Shown here: positions 11,270-21,196 of the stretch, in pieces
How positions within the stretch are numbered: position 1 is the stretch's first letter
Layout: every line of letters begins with the position of its first letter
Source: Pelargonium cotyledonis
Lineage: Eukaryota; Streptophyta; Magnoliopsida; Geraniales; Geraniaceae
Length of the DNA: 21,882 bases
NCBI GenBank assembly: GCA_036897625.1
Contig: JAYMTA010001088.1
Coordinates: 1 to 21,882 of the forward strand
Direction: 5' to 3'
Program-made: the position numbers and the translations under genes
The notes under the pieces: model-generated
The model's database searches: none
What the model saw: only the letters and a program-made list of their open reading frames with translations
What the model was told of the DNA's origin: nothing

Positions 11270-12152
11270 TGGTGGCGTGTTGGTGACGAATCAGTGGCGA
11301 GTGATTTGATCGGAAGAAGGAGAAGAGAGAGATGGGAAGCGAAAAGGACTGTGTTTGGATATCCGTTTATCGTCGCAAAGCATATGCACAGTGAAATGAC
11401 TGCTCCTGTAATTAAAGAAAATACGGAGTAATGGTTACTAATAGTGCAAGGGATATGAAAACTTTTAGCCAAAGCAATAGCGCAGTCCGCAGCATAGGCC
11501 GCATGAAGAATATTTGCATTTGATTTTCACACTGTAAACAAATTTTAAATGAAAATAAATATGATCGTGATAAAACAATTTAAAAATATCAATTACGAGT
11601 ATACAGACTCGCTCAAAAGCCTCATGGCATATACTAGAAAAAGTTATGTATATACTTACAATTACAAATGGTTTAGTATTAGTTTTGAGAATAATTTTTT
11701 TAATTATTTATGTAAATTTTAAAAATTGGTACACATTATGAAACGAGCTCTCAATTGGTGAGGAGCATTAATGATAACTAATCTCCAAAGTGAATTAAAC
11801 CACTGGTATACACTAAAAGAAATTGGTTAACGGCTACAGAAGATGTTATGAAATTTTGGAGATATTTTGAATTTGTTTTTAATTTAATTTGTATTACAAT
11901 ATTTTTTTAGGGAGACTCGAACCTTTTTGTTCTGATAAGCGAGGGTCTTCAAAGGAAATCTAAAACACATAACCGTTTGTTCCAACATATTTTGGCACAA
12001 TACTCATTAAAATATGAGTTAGTTTTTACAATAATTTTAAAAATTCAGTAAAAACAATAGACACAAAAATGCATTCTTGAATTTTTGGAAATTTTCATAT
12101 TTTTTTATTCTAGATTATTTATTGAATTTTCAATAGTCTCGCTAGAAAATCA
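11270..12152. other. upstream region of the lipase gene, then AT-rich intergenic DNA
   Basis: On the minus strand a CT-rich leader (about 11308-11337, CATCTCTCTCTTCTCC) precedes the lipase ATG by about 40-70 bases; no convincing TATA box is seen, suggesting a TATA-less promoter. ACGGAGTA at about 11423-11430 looks like an isolated Stowaway end. Beyond 11480 the sequence is AT-rich with no exon recognised; a B-box-like piece at 11913-11922 is listed separately. Confidence 0.5.
11880..11995 (-). repeat. possible tRNA-related SINE relic (minus strand)
   Basis: The minus strand contains GGTTCGAGTC at 11922-11913, a perfect start to a pol III B box, followed by TCCCTAAAAAAATATTG. Upstream on that strand is GTTATGTGTTTTAGATTTCC. 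This layout is like plant tRNA-derived SINEs, but no good A box, cloverleaf or target duplication was found. Confidence 0.25.
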
Positions 12153-12154
12153 TA

Positions 12155-12418
12155 CTCCTTCCGTCTTAAAATGAGTGTCTTGTTTTCATTTTTTACAAAA
12201 ATTAAGAATTACAAGATAATTTTGTATATTTACAATATAACCCTCACTTTCTTCATGTGCATCCCATGTGCACTCATGTGCAGATTTGTCCATGTGCATA
12301 AGTGATAAGGGTAATATGAAAAAAACACTAATATAATAACATAAAAATAGAAACAAGACACTCATTTTGGAACAAAAAAATTTAGACAAACAAAACACTC
12401 ATTTTGAGACGAATGGAA
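12155..12418. mobile_element. Stowaway-family MITE with TA target duplication
   Basis: The left terminus CTCCTTCCGTCTTAAAATGA (12155-12174) pairs with the right terminus, which on the other strand reads TTCCATTCGTCTCAAAATGA. TA lies at 12153-12154 and 12419-12420. The terminal identity continues through GTGTCTTG/GTGTTTTG. Near the right end a second CACTCATTTTG copy (about 12359-12369) gives a subterminal repeat. Four copies of CATGTGCA sit inside at 12254, 12265, 12275 and 12291. There is no transposase, so the element is non-autonomous. The family (Stowaway, mobilised by Tc1/mariner transposases) is inferred from the ends and the TA target. Confidence 0.75.
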
Positions 12419-12420
12419 TA

Positions 12421-13236
12421 TTTTCTTAAAACTTGTTCAAAAAATTCAACGTGCATTTTTGAACGTAGTGATAATTAAAAAAAATGTAGCAGAAAAAATA
12501 TAATAAATATATCTCGTAACTATTTATACAAAGTGAAAATTTAACTTTCAAATATTCACCTTAGAAATTTATGAAAAGTCACTCTAAATATTAAAAAAAA
12601 AAATTGTCGAATTTCGTATATATTCTTTTCAAGTCAAATTTGAATTGCTCTTTCTTTCAATTTCAATCCACCAAAAGATGAGGTAAGGAAGAATTGTCTT
12701 TTTTTTCTTTTTTTTCTGCCTTCCGAGAAATATGGGTCTCTAATTTGACGGCTCGATGCATATTAAGATTTTGGAAACTTAACCGTGTTGATTTCACGTC
12801 CATACCAGAATCAACAGCAAGTCTATATCTCAAGGCCCAGATCCAGAGAAAATGTATTAGTTGGGCCTAAGATTCGGCCATATTAATAAACAAGGCCCAT
12901 TTCATAATGAAGACATAGGATATGAATCTATATTGTATTTAATCCAATAAATACCACATGGGCTTTAGAAGTGAATATATTTATATTAATCATTGGCACT
13001 AAAAATTGGGTCTTTCGTAACAACACGTTCACTACGAGTAAATTAATTTTTCTTTTTCTTCACATTAATCATTTTGTGTCGTATTTTATTTGTTTGTTAG
13101 TTCTTTAGTTTGTTTATACACGCGGTAGGTTTTCCATTGCTAAATATATATATTTCTTTTGTAAATGTTAAAAGTTATTTTTGCATTATGAGTCATTGAA
13201 TTTTGTTTTGCATTGTTCTAATTGCTCTATTTTTTT
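12421..13236. other. intergenic DNA with a cluster of GGCCCA boxes
   Basis: No gene is recognised. GGCCCA or TGGGCC boxes occur at 12834-12839, 12862-12867 and 12894-12899, with ATGGGCTTT at 12958-12966: four in about 130 bp. In plants such clusters usually mark promoters, yet no exon follows on either side within this window's gene-free stretch. The rest is AT-rich. Confidence 0.4.
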
Positions 13237-13598
13237 CAGGGCCGGCTCTTAACAGGTGCAAGGTGGGCGATCGCACGGGCCCCCGCCAAAGCCAGGGCCC
13301 CAGCTTCAAGTCGTTTTTTATTTTTAGCTGCAGCTTTTAACTGCGGTTTGAAACTGCAAAGGTAGTGTATTAACAAGCAAAATTCGGAACAACTTCTGGC
13401 TTTTAGCTGCAGTTACAAACTGCAATTCTATTGAGATTAATTCAAATTAAATCGCTTTCGCAAAACTTTGCCCTTTGTGTTTAATCCAACTTTTTTTATA
13501 ATATTTTCATTTGTTCAGGATCAATCACGGTTTAAAAAATTTAGGGTCTTAAATATTAATTTTGGCACAGGGCCCCCAAAATCATAGAGACGGTCCTG
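13237..13598. mobile_element. hAT-type MITE with 8-bp target duplication
   Basis: The left end CAGGGCCGGCTCT (13237-13249) and the right end, read on the other strand as CAGGACCGTCTCT (to 13598), match at 11 of 13 bases. The flanks ATTTTTTT (13229-13236) and ATTTTTAT (13599-13606) agree at 7 of 8, the target size of hAT transposons. Just inside both ends are GGGCCCCC blocks (near 13278 and 13569), a hallmark of a common plant repeat. Internally, TTTTAGCTGCAG occurs twice (about 13323 and 13401) with nearby AAACTGCAA phrases. No transposase is present. Confidence 0.7.
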
Positions 13599-13606
13599 AT
13601 TTTTAT

Positions 13607-14528
13607 CATCAATATTTTAACCAACAATATATATATTGGTATTTTTTATAACATCATAATTAATATTTATTTTGAATGAAATTATACAAAATGTGACATT
13701 TCATTTGCCACATAAATTATCACATTATTTTGTATGTAAAAAAATAAATGAAATTGATGATAAATAGCTTTCTTCAATCATAATATTTAATGGCACAAGA
13801 AGTATAAAACTTTGCTTAAATATTTTTCTCACGTAATTACTTCAAGCAACACATCATTTTAAGAATCATAATCACTTTCAAATATACTTTTGTTGCTAAA
13901 CTTGCCATCTTTCAACATCATGATTCATGCCTTGTAACAATTTACAATGATGGATTAGTAGGGCCTTATTCTTTGATCATTTTTCTAGTTTCTTTTTCAT
14001 CTTCCTCTTCTCAAGAGCACATAAGAGGGTCACCAACAAAAGAAATAAATTTTGATGCCAAATATTTTACTTTTTTTCAATTAGTGTTGGTGTTATTTTA
14101 TTTTATTTCTAATACTATATTTGTTGACTAAAGTGCATGTCAATCACAACTATCACACATGCATGTTAGTTGGTTTTGTGATTGACAATGTATTAAATTT
14201 CAAATTAGTTTGACCTATTATTATCAATATATTTTTTTTAATTTTTAGTTAGTTGTTAAGAATCCATGAATTTTAAAATTATATTCCATTGTGGCCTACA
14301 AAGATTAAAGATTGTTTGGTAATACTAGTGTCTACTTCTGTAAGTAAAACTAAACAAAATTTCGCGTAAAATGTACAAAATATTGACTTCCACTGTAGTC
14401 ATTTCAACAATTAATATCTCTTTACAATAGTTTTTGTTCAAACAAGTTGGTACACAAACTCAATTCTTGAAATAATTTTTACACTTACAACTCCTAACAG
14501 TGTTTCAAGAGTGTTCAAAACAATTATC
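13607..14528. other. AT-rich intergenic DNA, nothing recognised
   Basis: I see no exon, RNA gene or clear repeat here. Open frames are short and the composition is strongly AT-rich. Confidence 0.5.
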
Positions 14529-14785
14529 TAGAGGTGAGAATTTTGATATGAACTCGCGAGCATCCAAAATCTAGTTTGACTAAAACCCAATTTAATCCTA
14601 TCAATTTTGGATTGAAACACATCGGATTCATCCATCAAAGAGTTTTATTGGACAAATTCCTTTCACACTAAAATTCAAAACTAATTTGATATGACTCGAT
14701 TTTTTTTATCTGAATCCTACCTCATTCAATTTTAGCAATCCAAATCCGAATAGATGAGATTCGAAATCTGAGTTGTCACCTGTTA
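14529..14785. mobile_element. hAT-like MITE relic
   Basis: The left end TAGAGGTGAGAA (14529-14540) and the right end, read on the other strand as TAACAGGTGACAA (to 14785), resemble the TAGAGGTGNCAA ends of a common plant hAT-like repeat. The interior has paired phrases such as CCAATTTAATCC and AATCCAAATCCGAA typical of that repeat's diverged arms. The flanking 8-mers (CAATTATC, ATGGCTTG) do not match, so either the duplication has decayed or the ends are misplaced. Confidence 0.35.
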
Positions 14786-15917
14786 ATGGCTTGGCTTTAG
14801 GAGCAAATTTTCACAAGAAGATAGTAGAAAATTTTCAAAAAATGAGGTTGGAGTGGTTCAACTAAAGATGATGATTGACAAAAGAGCTGGAGTGGATGGA
14901 CTCTAGTGGACCACATTGATGTGTGTGTTTTCATTGAACCATTTTTATTTTATCAATAGTGGTCCAGCCCATGAGCCCAACAACTTTTCTAGTACTACTA
15001 GGTATTGCAAAAATAATATTGTAATAAATTAATAAATAAAAAGTGAGATATTGGTGATGCAATGATGATGTCAAATTCCATTATTAAATATTTACCTTTT
15101 ATTGATAATATTATTATTAATTTATATTAGTGATCCCACCACATAGAATTGTAGACCCACCATTTTTCAACAAATTCGAAATTTATGTGGATGTCAATTT
15201 CATAGAGTCATATCTTTAAGTATATTAGATATATTGTGCTTAAGCACTTTATTCCTTTTAATTTGTTTTAGCATCTAGGATCATTTAACAAAATTTGTGA
15301 ATTCATAAAAAAAAAAAGTGAAACAACAACACACCGTATTTATTTGTGGCGCATAACAATGTCTTAAATACTTATCATAACTTTAAAATACTTAAAATAA
15401 TAAAATAACATAACATAACATAATTGTCAGTTTCATAATATGACGATGATCAAAATTGGATAGTGGGACAAGAGGACTCTACATGCAAGAAATGATAGAA
15501 TAAGAAGAGAATTAATTAAAAATAATTAATCAATTGCAAAGCCTACATTATTGGGATCACATGCACACATCTCTATAATTTATTTAAGAAAAAAAAAAAG
15601 AAGAAGAAGAAGTAGTTGGTTGATGGGTCAAATGTCATGAAATCACAATCCACTTTGAAACACAAGAGCAAAAGCATAATTGTTTTTCCCTACTTCTTCT
15701 TGTTGTTTTAGGCTTTAGCTCCCCACATCACCTAATTGCCTAGCATCCCCCCCAAACAAGCTATTTCTTCTTTCTCTAATCTACTTTTTTTTTTTCCACT
15801 TTAATTCTCCAATTTATTTTATTTAAATTAAGAAGTTAATTAATCAATAATGTCACATTGTTTATAAAAGTTATCATATAACTTTAATCAATAATTCTCG
15901 TTTGGCTAAGTCGGAAT
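14786..15917. other. AT-rich intergenic DNA, nothing recognised
   Basis: No exon is recognised. There are simple-sequence stretches (poly-A near 15307-15317, an A-run followed by GAAGAAGAAGAAG near 15590-15612, a C-run near 15748, a T-run near 15785). A pyrimidine-rich zone at about 15688-15800 has no start codon context that I can defend. Confidence 0.5.
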
Positions 15918-15927
15918 AACCTTGTTT

Positions 15928-16154
15928 TCAATAATTCTTTTCCTTCGGTTGGTGACACGACTCTTCGTATCCAAGCTTTATCCAGCTCTTTGGTTTCCTA
16001 TCTTAATGTCTCTTCCGCTCTAGATTTTGATTTTGCTAGTTGACTAGCCAACCCTATCTCTTGTTTGAATTAGGGCTTTTCTCTTATTCTTTTATTATAT
16101 GTATCTCCGAGTCGTCTTATTAATAAAAGTTACCCTTTACTTATCAAAAAAAAA
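15928..16154 (+). mobile_element. 5'-truncated LINE 3' end with poly(A) and target duplication
   Basis: A 227-bp segment ends in TTAATAAAAGTT, then TTACTTATC and an uninterrupted A-run. It is flanked by identical AACCTTGTTT at 15918-15927 and 16155-16164. A 3' poly(A), an upstream AATAAA-like signal and a 10-bp direct target duplication are the marks of target-primed LINE retrotransposition; the piece is only the last part of an element, as is usual for plant L1-type copies. The interior has no open frame. A processed retrocopy of another transcript is the alternative. Confidence 0.65.
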
Positions 16155-16164
16155 AACCTTGTTT

Positions 16165-16989
16165 ATAATACAAGTGTATACCTCAACCAAAGTTTTATGG
16201 GTCGACAGTTAAGACTTGGTCAAACAAAAGAAGAGATGTGTTTTCATTAATGAAAACGTGTATATCGATCTAATAAATTTATGCAGGGAAAGCATACAAG
16301 CCTATTCTTTTTTTGAGTCTTAACTGATGATAGTTAGATTTAAGTCTTTGCTCGTTAGTCACAAGTCGGTTGATAAATATAGAAATAAAATGTAATGAAA
16401 CAACTTCATTTTATTAGTTGACTTGAGTCTATAAGTCAATAATGATTTAGCTCTATGCATGCATTACACATTTCAAATATTATAATTGTGAGTAGCATAG
16501 ACAAGATGATAGCAAATTGTGCAGAAACATAATAAAAGTATGAATTAATTGGCTTTTGATTAGCTTTAGTTGTTGTTCTTTTTGCTAAATGAATTGAAAT
16601 TGTGTTTTTTAGTAATGAATTGAGAAGACAAAACAGGGACTAAACAGCTTGCAAAAAATTAAAACAATAATAATCTATTTTTCACATGGGATGGGAATCA
16701 CGAAAACAAATGCATTAAGACATATTAGAAGAAAAAGAAAACAATAATGAAAGTGAAAGGAGTGTTGTTTTAATGTAGGGACCATAATATATGGGGTTTG
16801 GTACACTTAATTAATTTGATTTAAACAAGTCAAAATGATAATTGGTTATAAATAATATTTAATTGTTTGTATATAGAACTAGTGAGATTGCATGATTTAT
16901 TTTCTCAAAAGTAGGTGATTTATGTTTTGTTAAAGAATTTGGTAAGATAAAAGGCTTGTAAAATAGACAAAATAGTTGTGTAATATTTG
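16165..16989. other. AT-rich intergenic DNA with a short palindrome
   Basis: No exon is recognised. A perfect 18-bp palindrome, GTTTTCATTAATGAAAAC, lies at 16240-16257. Otherwise the stretch is AT-rich and unremarkable. Confidence 0.5.
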
Positions 16990-18062
16990 AATTTTGAGTA
17001 ACTACTCTTCTAGACATTGCAATTCAAATTTTTAGTAACTTTTGGTTTGGAAACTACACTTATTATTTAGGGGTTGAACAAAGAATTTTTAGTAACTCTT
17101 CAAATAGGGTAGAGGTTATAAGTGAACAAAGAAGGAAAAAAAAAACATAAATAGGTCACTACTTTTTACACAATTCAAACTTTGAGTAACTCTTGGTTTA
17201 GGCTCAAAATTACACATATACTAGGAATGAAGACAAAACAAATGGATTACTACTATTGACCGGAAGACAATATAAATTATGGGCAACTCTTAACTTGGTG
17301 GTTATACGTATGTGGGCTAAGATGAAATGCAATGCATATAAGTCAATATTATGGATCATCAAATGTTGAGTACCTATTGGTTCAAGATAAAAATTGTATG
17401 TAGAACAAAAATTAAATATAAGTAACTCTTGGTTGAGGACTAAATATAGCATATGCACAAACATGTCACTACTCTCAACTTTATGACAATTCAACTTTGG
17501 GTAACTCTTGCCCTGAAAACTGCACTTGGACCAAGAAAAAATACGATGTAGATGAGTCATTAACTATCCAACTTTGGGTAACTCTTGGCTCGGGGCCGAA
17601 AACTACACATGGATCTAGAAAAGAAGCAACACATACAAGTCACCGCTCTTTACATTGTGATAATTTAAATTTTGGGTAACTCTTTGAAAATTTTTGGCTG
17701 GAGAGTTGCACGTGGATCAATAAAAAACGCAACATACGTGTTACAAACTCTTAATTTGACTCATAGCCTGCATGTGGAATGGAAAGCGAGGCAACAAAAA
17801 TGGGTGGTTTTGGAGACAATTACAACTTTGAACGACTCTTGTAAATTAAGAAGAGACGCAACTTATATGAGTTACCAACAAAAGAAACAACACAAACAAC
17901 TTATTACTTTTGACTTGAAGACTATTCAAATTCTGGGCATCCAACACAAACAAGTTGCTACTCTTGACTTAGGCTGGAGATTGCACGTGGACCAAACAAA
18001 AACAACACATACGAGTTATTAGTCTTTAACTTGCAAATACTTCAAATTTTTAGTTGGCAATG
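16990..18062. repeat. diverged tandem repeat array, about 13 copies
   Basis: A phrase near AACTTTGGGTAACTCTTG recurs in one orientation, starting at about 16990, 17026, 17083, 17177, 17276, 17361, 17413, 17492, 17569, 17667, 17824, 17927 and 18044. Full units of about 75-100 bp also share a second block (AAAACTACACATGGACCAAG-like) and a third (CAACACATACGAGTCACTA-like, followed by CTCTT). The best-kept units are 17492-17667. Copies differ by many substitutions and indels, so the array is old. The long open frames that cross it are produced by the repeat and are not taken as genes. I do not recognise the repeat family. Confidence 0.7.
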
Positions 18063-19272
18063 TGACGAAGATCGATTCACTCAATAACCATACCCATTCC
18101 CCGATACTCCGTGGACTTCCTTCCTTACTAAAAAAGATTAAGTTTAGTAGGTAAAATTAAGTTGTGTGGCACTCTATTGAAGGAGCTAGTGGTTACGTAA
18201 TTAAGTCACTCTAAGTAATTAATATTAGATTAATCAATGTCATGACTCCCGACAAACTCCAAGAAATTTCCTACTAAAATCTTGACATATGGCATGAAAT
18301 GTGACCCTTCACGGCTGCACTCATTTTCCTTTATAATAAAAAATGGATACATCGTTGGGGAAAGCAAAAGTATGCTATATTTTTGTGGGCAATAAAGCCG
18401 AAGATGAATCTGTTTAATCATGTACACTCCATGAGCTGTCTCATGAATGATTAAGTGTTTGTTTAGCAGGCACAATTGTCTCGTTGCAGAAGGTATCGCG
18501 TAAAAGGTATTATATTTCAAATCGTTCGTTATAATGCATAAAATGGTAAATAAAAGAAAGACGAGACATACCATGTAAATTACGTTATTATCAAAATTGG
18601 ATCGACCCATTGTGTCGATAAGATCTGTTATGTTATACTGAGGTCGATCAAATTTGATATGTCGCAACACAAAACATTCTACGAGCGCATATGAAGTGAT
18701 TAATATTATTAGGTCGTTTCTTTTATCCGTTGTTCTTTTTGTCCAAATATACCATTAAACAGAGCTCAACGTTTTTGAAACATCTCCTTACAGTTTTCAA
18801 TAGTGTTACCAACTCGAATAACTTCTTGCTTAAATGGTGAGAAGAAAATGTGAACAACGGCTACTTTTGGTCCTCTTCTGTACTGCACAAGCCTTTCCAA
18901 AAATGTTGACTTCTACAAGGTGCAAACTCATAAACTTATCCAACAACCAAAATAAATGCTTTCTTGAATAATATGAATGAGAGCACACCAAGACATTCCA
19001 CAAAAGATCAACACAAGAACAAGATCACAAGAACTCTAGTAGTTGATATGAATTCAAAACTGAAAATACGAAGAAATCGACGACAAGTGTTTTTGTAATT
19101 CCTTTTCGAAAGATATATTGTATACACATGCATACTAGAAGGATGGGATCAACAATCGGATTTTTCTATATGCTACTTGCTAAGAGAAAAATCAAGCTAA
19201 AAAACAAGCAAAATATGAGGGAAATAGATAAGCTTCGCACCAACTTGATCATGTGACAGGACGGGACCAAGA
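18063..19272. other. region downstream of the CYBDOM gene, no gene supported
   Basis: The part next to 19273 must include the 3' UTR of the minus-strand CYBDOM gene; no clear poly(A) signal was placed. A 146-codon open frame on the minus strand (18670-18230) has no motif I know; it is discussed among rejected items. No tRNA, MITE ends or splice-linked exons were found. Confidence 0.4.
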
Positions 19273-20990
19273 TCATATTGCAAGTGGCTGCTGCCTACTG
19301 GCTTGCCCGTTGAATCCATCGTAGGGCTTGGTGGACTTGTTCCTCGACTTTCTCTTGCAAACAACAATCCAAGTAATCGCTTCCAACAAAAGGGCAATCC
19401 CGCCCAACACAGCTATCACGATTATGTAAGCTTGTTTCCATTTCTTCCCAGGATCCAAGATGTCGAGACCCTTGAACACATTCAGGATGCCAAGGACCAG
19501 TATGGCATATCCAATGCTGTGGTGATAGATATTCCAGTAAAATCGGTACTTGTGGTCCTTCTTTGGTCTTAAAAACAATGCAAATATCTACAAAAGAGAC
19601 AACAGAGCCAAAGACAATGCATCATGAACAACAAGAATTGAAAGTCCCAGTTTTGAACAACCCATGAGTGTTAAAACCAGAGAGACCATATATATCAAAA
19701 TGGGAGTAGAATTTCACCTGTAATGTTGCAATACTGAAGAGGGCAATCCCAATGTTGCGATGAACCGAGTATTGGATCCCCTTTGATTCACTACCAAGCT
19801 TCATTCCAGTTCCCCAACCCGCAACCCCAATAGCATAGGCGGATACCTGGCAGAAAGCATGGAGATAAAACCATGCTGGATCCGCTGACGGGAAAGTTCT
19901 CAGGTACCTCGCGATGATGATTCCAATTGGGAACAGAATTCCCCAACTCACAACATTCAATATACCATGAATCTGATATAAAAACATATAACCCAAGAGC
20001 TTGTTAGAATTCCTCAGTTTCAGTTGACTGAATCTTTTTACCATTCATGTAGGATCCAAACATTGAACTAATTGGTGAATTACTCCACCAAAATTGGTTG
20101 CAATTGGTTTCTATTTATAGACCTGAGCATCACATTCTAAATTCTGCAGCTATAATATCCCAATTTCACTTGTAAATATAAAAATCAAAGCTAGATCTGG
20201 AGATTTACTTTAAAAAATTGTGATTTCAGACCACAAAAACACTGTCTCAGATCTATCTCATAAATTCGAATTTGAAATTTCAGAAACTAAAATTTCTATC
20301 CATATTCAGAAGGGAAAAAAATCAGTAAAAATTGAAAGACAAAGGAAAGAGGAGAAGGAAACCTACATTCCTTTTCTTCAGTTTCGCGTCCCCTTCACTG
20401 CTGCTGCTGCTCGTGGTTTGACCGGCGGCCAAATCTAGGGTTCCTTTGGAGTTCAGATTCGCCGATTGTAACGCATGCTTGGCCGGAACCCCGCTCGCAA
20501 CCGAAGAACCGACCTGCCACACCTGGTTCGCCGAGGTGTTCTTATCCGGCAGCTTAAGTTTAGCATAAATAACCATCGCACTACCACTGCTCTCAGCAGA
20601 CATGTCCCAGACCTCAAACGACAGCTTCGATTCCTTAATCGAGGCGTAGCTGGTGATGTCGTAGGTCTTCACCGTCATGGCGCCGTCGCTCCCCTTGAAG
20701 GCGATGAGCGCCTGGGCGCCGATCATGCCGGTGCCGGTGGGGTTGATGGCCCACGCAACCCACCCGGCCGAGGCGGAAGGAGTGGCGATGAAGGCGATGG
20801 AGAGGGAGGAGTTGGCCGCATCGTAGGTCCAGTGCAAGTAAGAGGCCAGTGGGGTGAGGTCGGCGCAGTTGGCGTAGAGTTTGTTGCCGGTGAACAACTG
20901 GGTGGTGCAGGTGAGGGAAAAGGCAGGTGAGATTAGCAAAGCCGTGAATGAAACAAAGAGAAGAAACGGACAAAACCTAGAAGACGCCAT
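19273..20990 (-). CDS. DOMON plus cytochrome b561 protein (CYBDOM), secreted N-terminus
   Basis: Three exons, 20990-20367, 19972-19718 and 19587-19273, all joined in phase 0 with GT-AG introns (394 and 130 bp), give 397 aa. The only ATG is at 20990 (CAATGGCG). Residues 1-25 are a signal peptide (cut probably after SPAFS). The DOMON domain follows (about 45-185) with M89 in NPTGTGM and H172 in PAKHAL, matching the heme-binding Met/His known for AIR12. A Ser-rich linker (QTTSSSSS) ends exon 1. Exons 2-3 encode the b561 core with five hydrophobic helices; H210, H246, H279 and H315 are the likely four heme ligands. [20 protein letters not shown] is typical of the family. Related proteins are ascorbate-reducible, plasma-membrane electron carriers with an apoplastic DOMON. 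Length and architecture fit the Arabidopsis At3g25290/At4g12980 type (about 393 aa). Its place next to the lipase is that of AIR12 in Arabidopsis. Confidence 0.96.
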
Positions 20991-21054
20991 TGATGAGCAG
21001 GAGAAGCTCTGAAACCGAGAGAGCAACGACAATGGTTGACGGAAATTCTAGCGC

Positions 21055-21065
21055 CTTTATTTATA
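21055..21065 (-). promoter_or_regulatory. TATA box of the CYBDOM gene
   Basis: On the minus strand this reads TATAAATAAAG, a near-perfect plant TATA box, about 65 bases upstream of the ATG at 20990. Initiation would be expected roughly 30 bases downstream, near 21025-21035, leaving a short leader of about 40 bases. Confidence 0.65.
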
Positions 21066-21157
21066 GACAAAGCGGAGGTGGATGCGGTGAGGGAATTCGG
21101 GAGTGGGACCCAGACGCCAGCTAGTCAATCGTGTAAAGAATCTGGCTACTGAAAAGT

Positions 21158-21196
21158 GGACACGTGGAAGAAGAAGCAATGCTGGTGATGACGTGG
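21158..21196 (-). promoter_or_regulatory. paired ACGT (G-box/ABRE-like) sites upstream of CYBDOM
   Basis: The minus strand has CCACGTGTCC around the CACGTG core at 21161-21166, and GCCACGTCATC around 21187-21197. Both are ACGT-core sites bound by plant bZIP factors (ABRE/G-box and C-box/TGACG types), spaced about 27 bp apart and 100-135 bp above the TATA box. Responsiveness to ABA, light or stress is inference. Confidence 0.45.

Noticed and set aside
10941..11309. Frames on both strands overlapping lipase exon 1
   Set aside because: Only the MESLQ frame continues in phase into exon 2 and matches the family; the others are shadows.
11423..11430. ACGGAGTA as a Stowaway end upstream of the lipase gene
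   Set aside because: A partner end with matching sequence was not found; eight bases alone are too little.
17210..18022. Open frames at 17210-17560 (-), 17497-17679 (+) and 17672-18022 (+)
   Set aside because: They cross the diverged tandem repeat, have no domains and change frame from unit to unit.
18230..18670. 146-codon open frame on the minus strand, with a GTATGT that could be a splice donor after NNVIYM
   Set aside because: No known motif, no upstream or downstream exon that joins it, AT-driven composition with hydrophobic runs. A decayed transposon fragment is possible, but nothing supports a gene; a translated search would decide.
20475..20930. 151-codon open frame on the plus strand
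   Set aside because: It is antisense to the DOMON exon, Arg/Gly-rich from GC-rich codons, and has no domain; the minus-strand exon fully explains the sequence.
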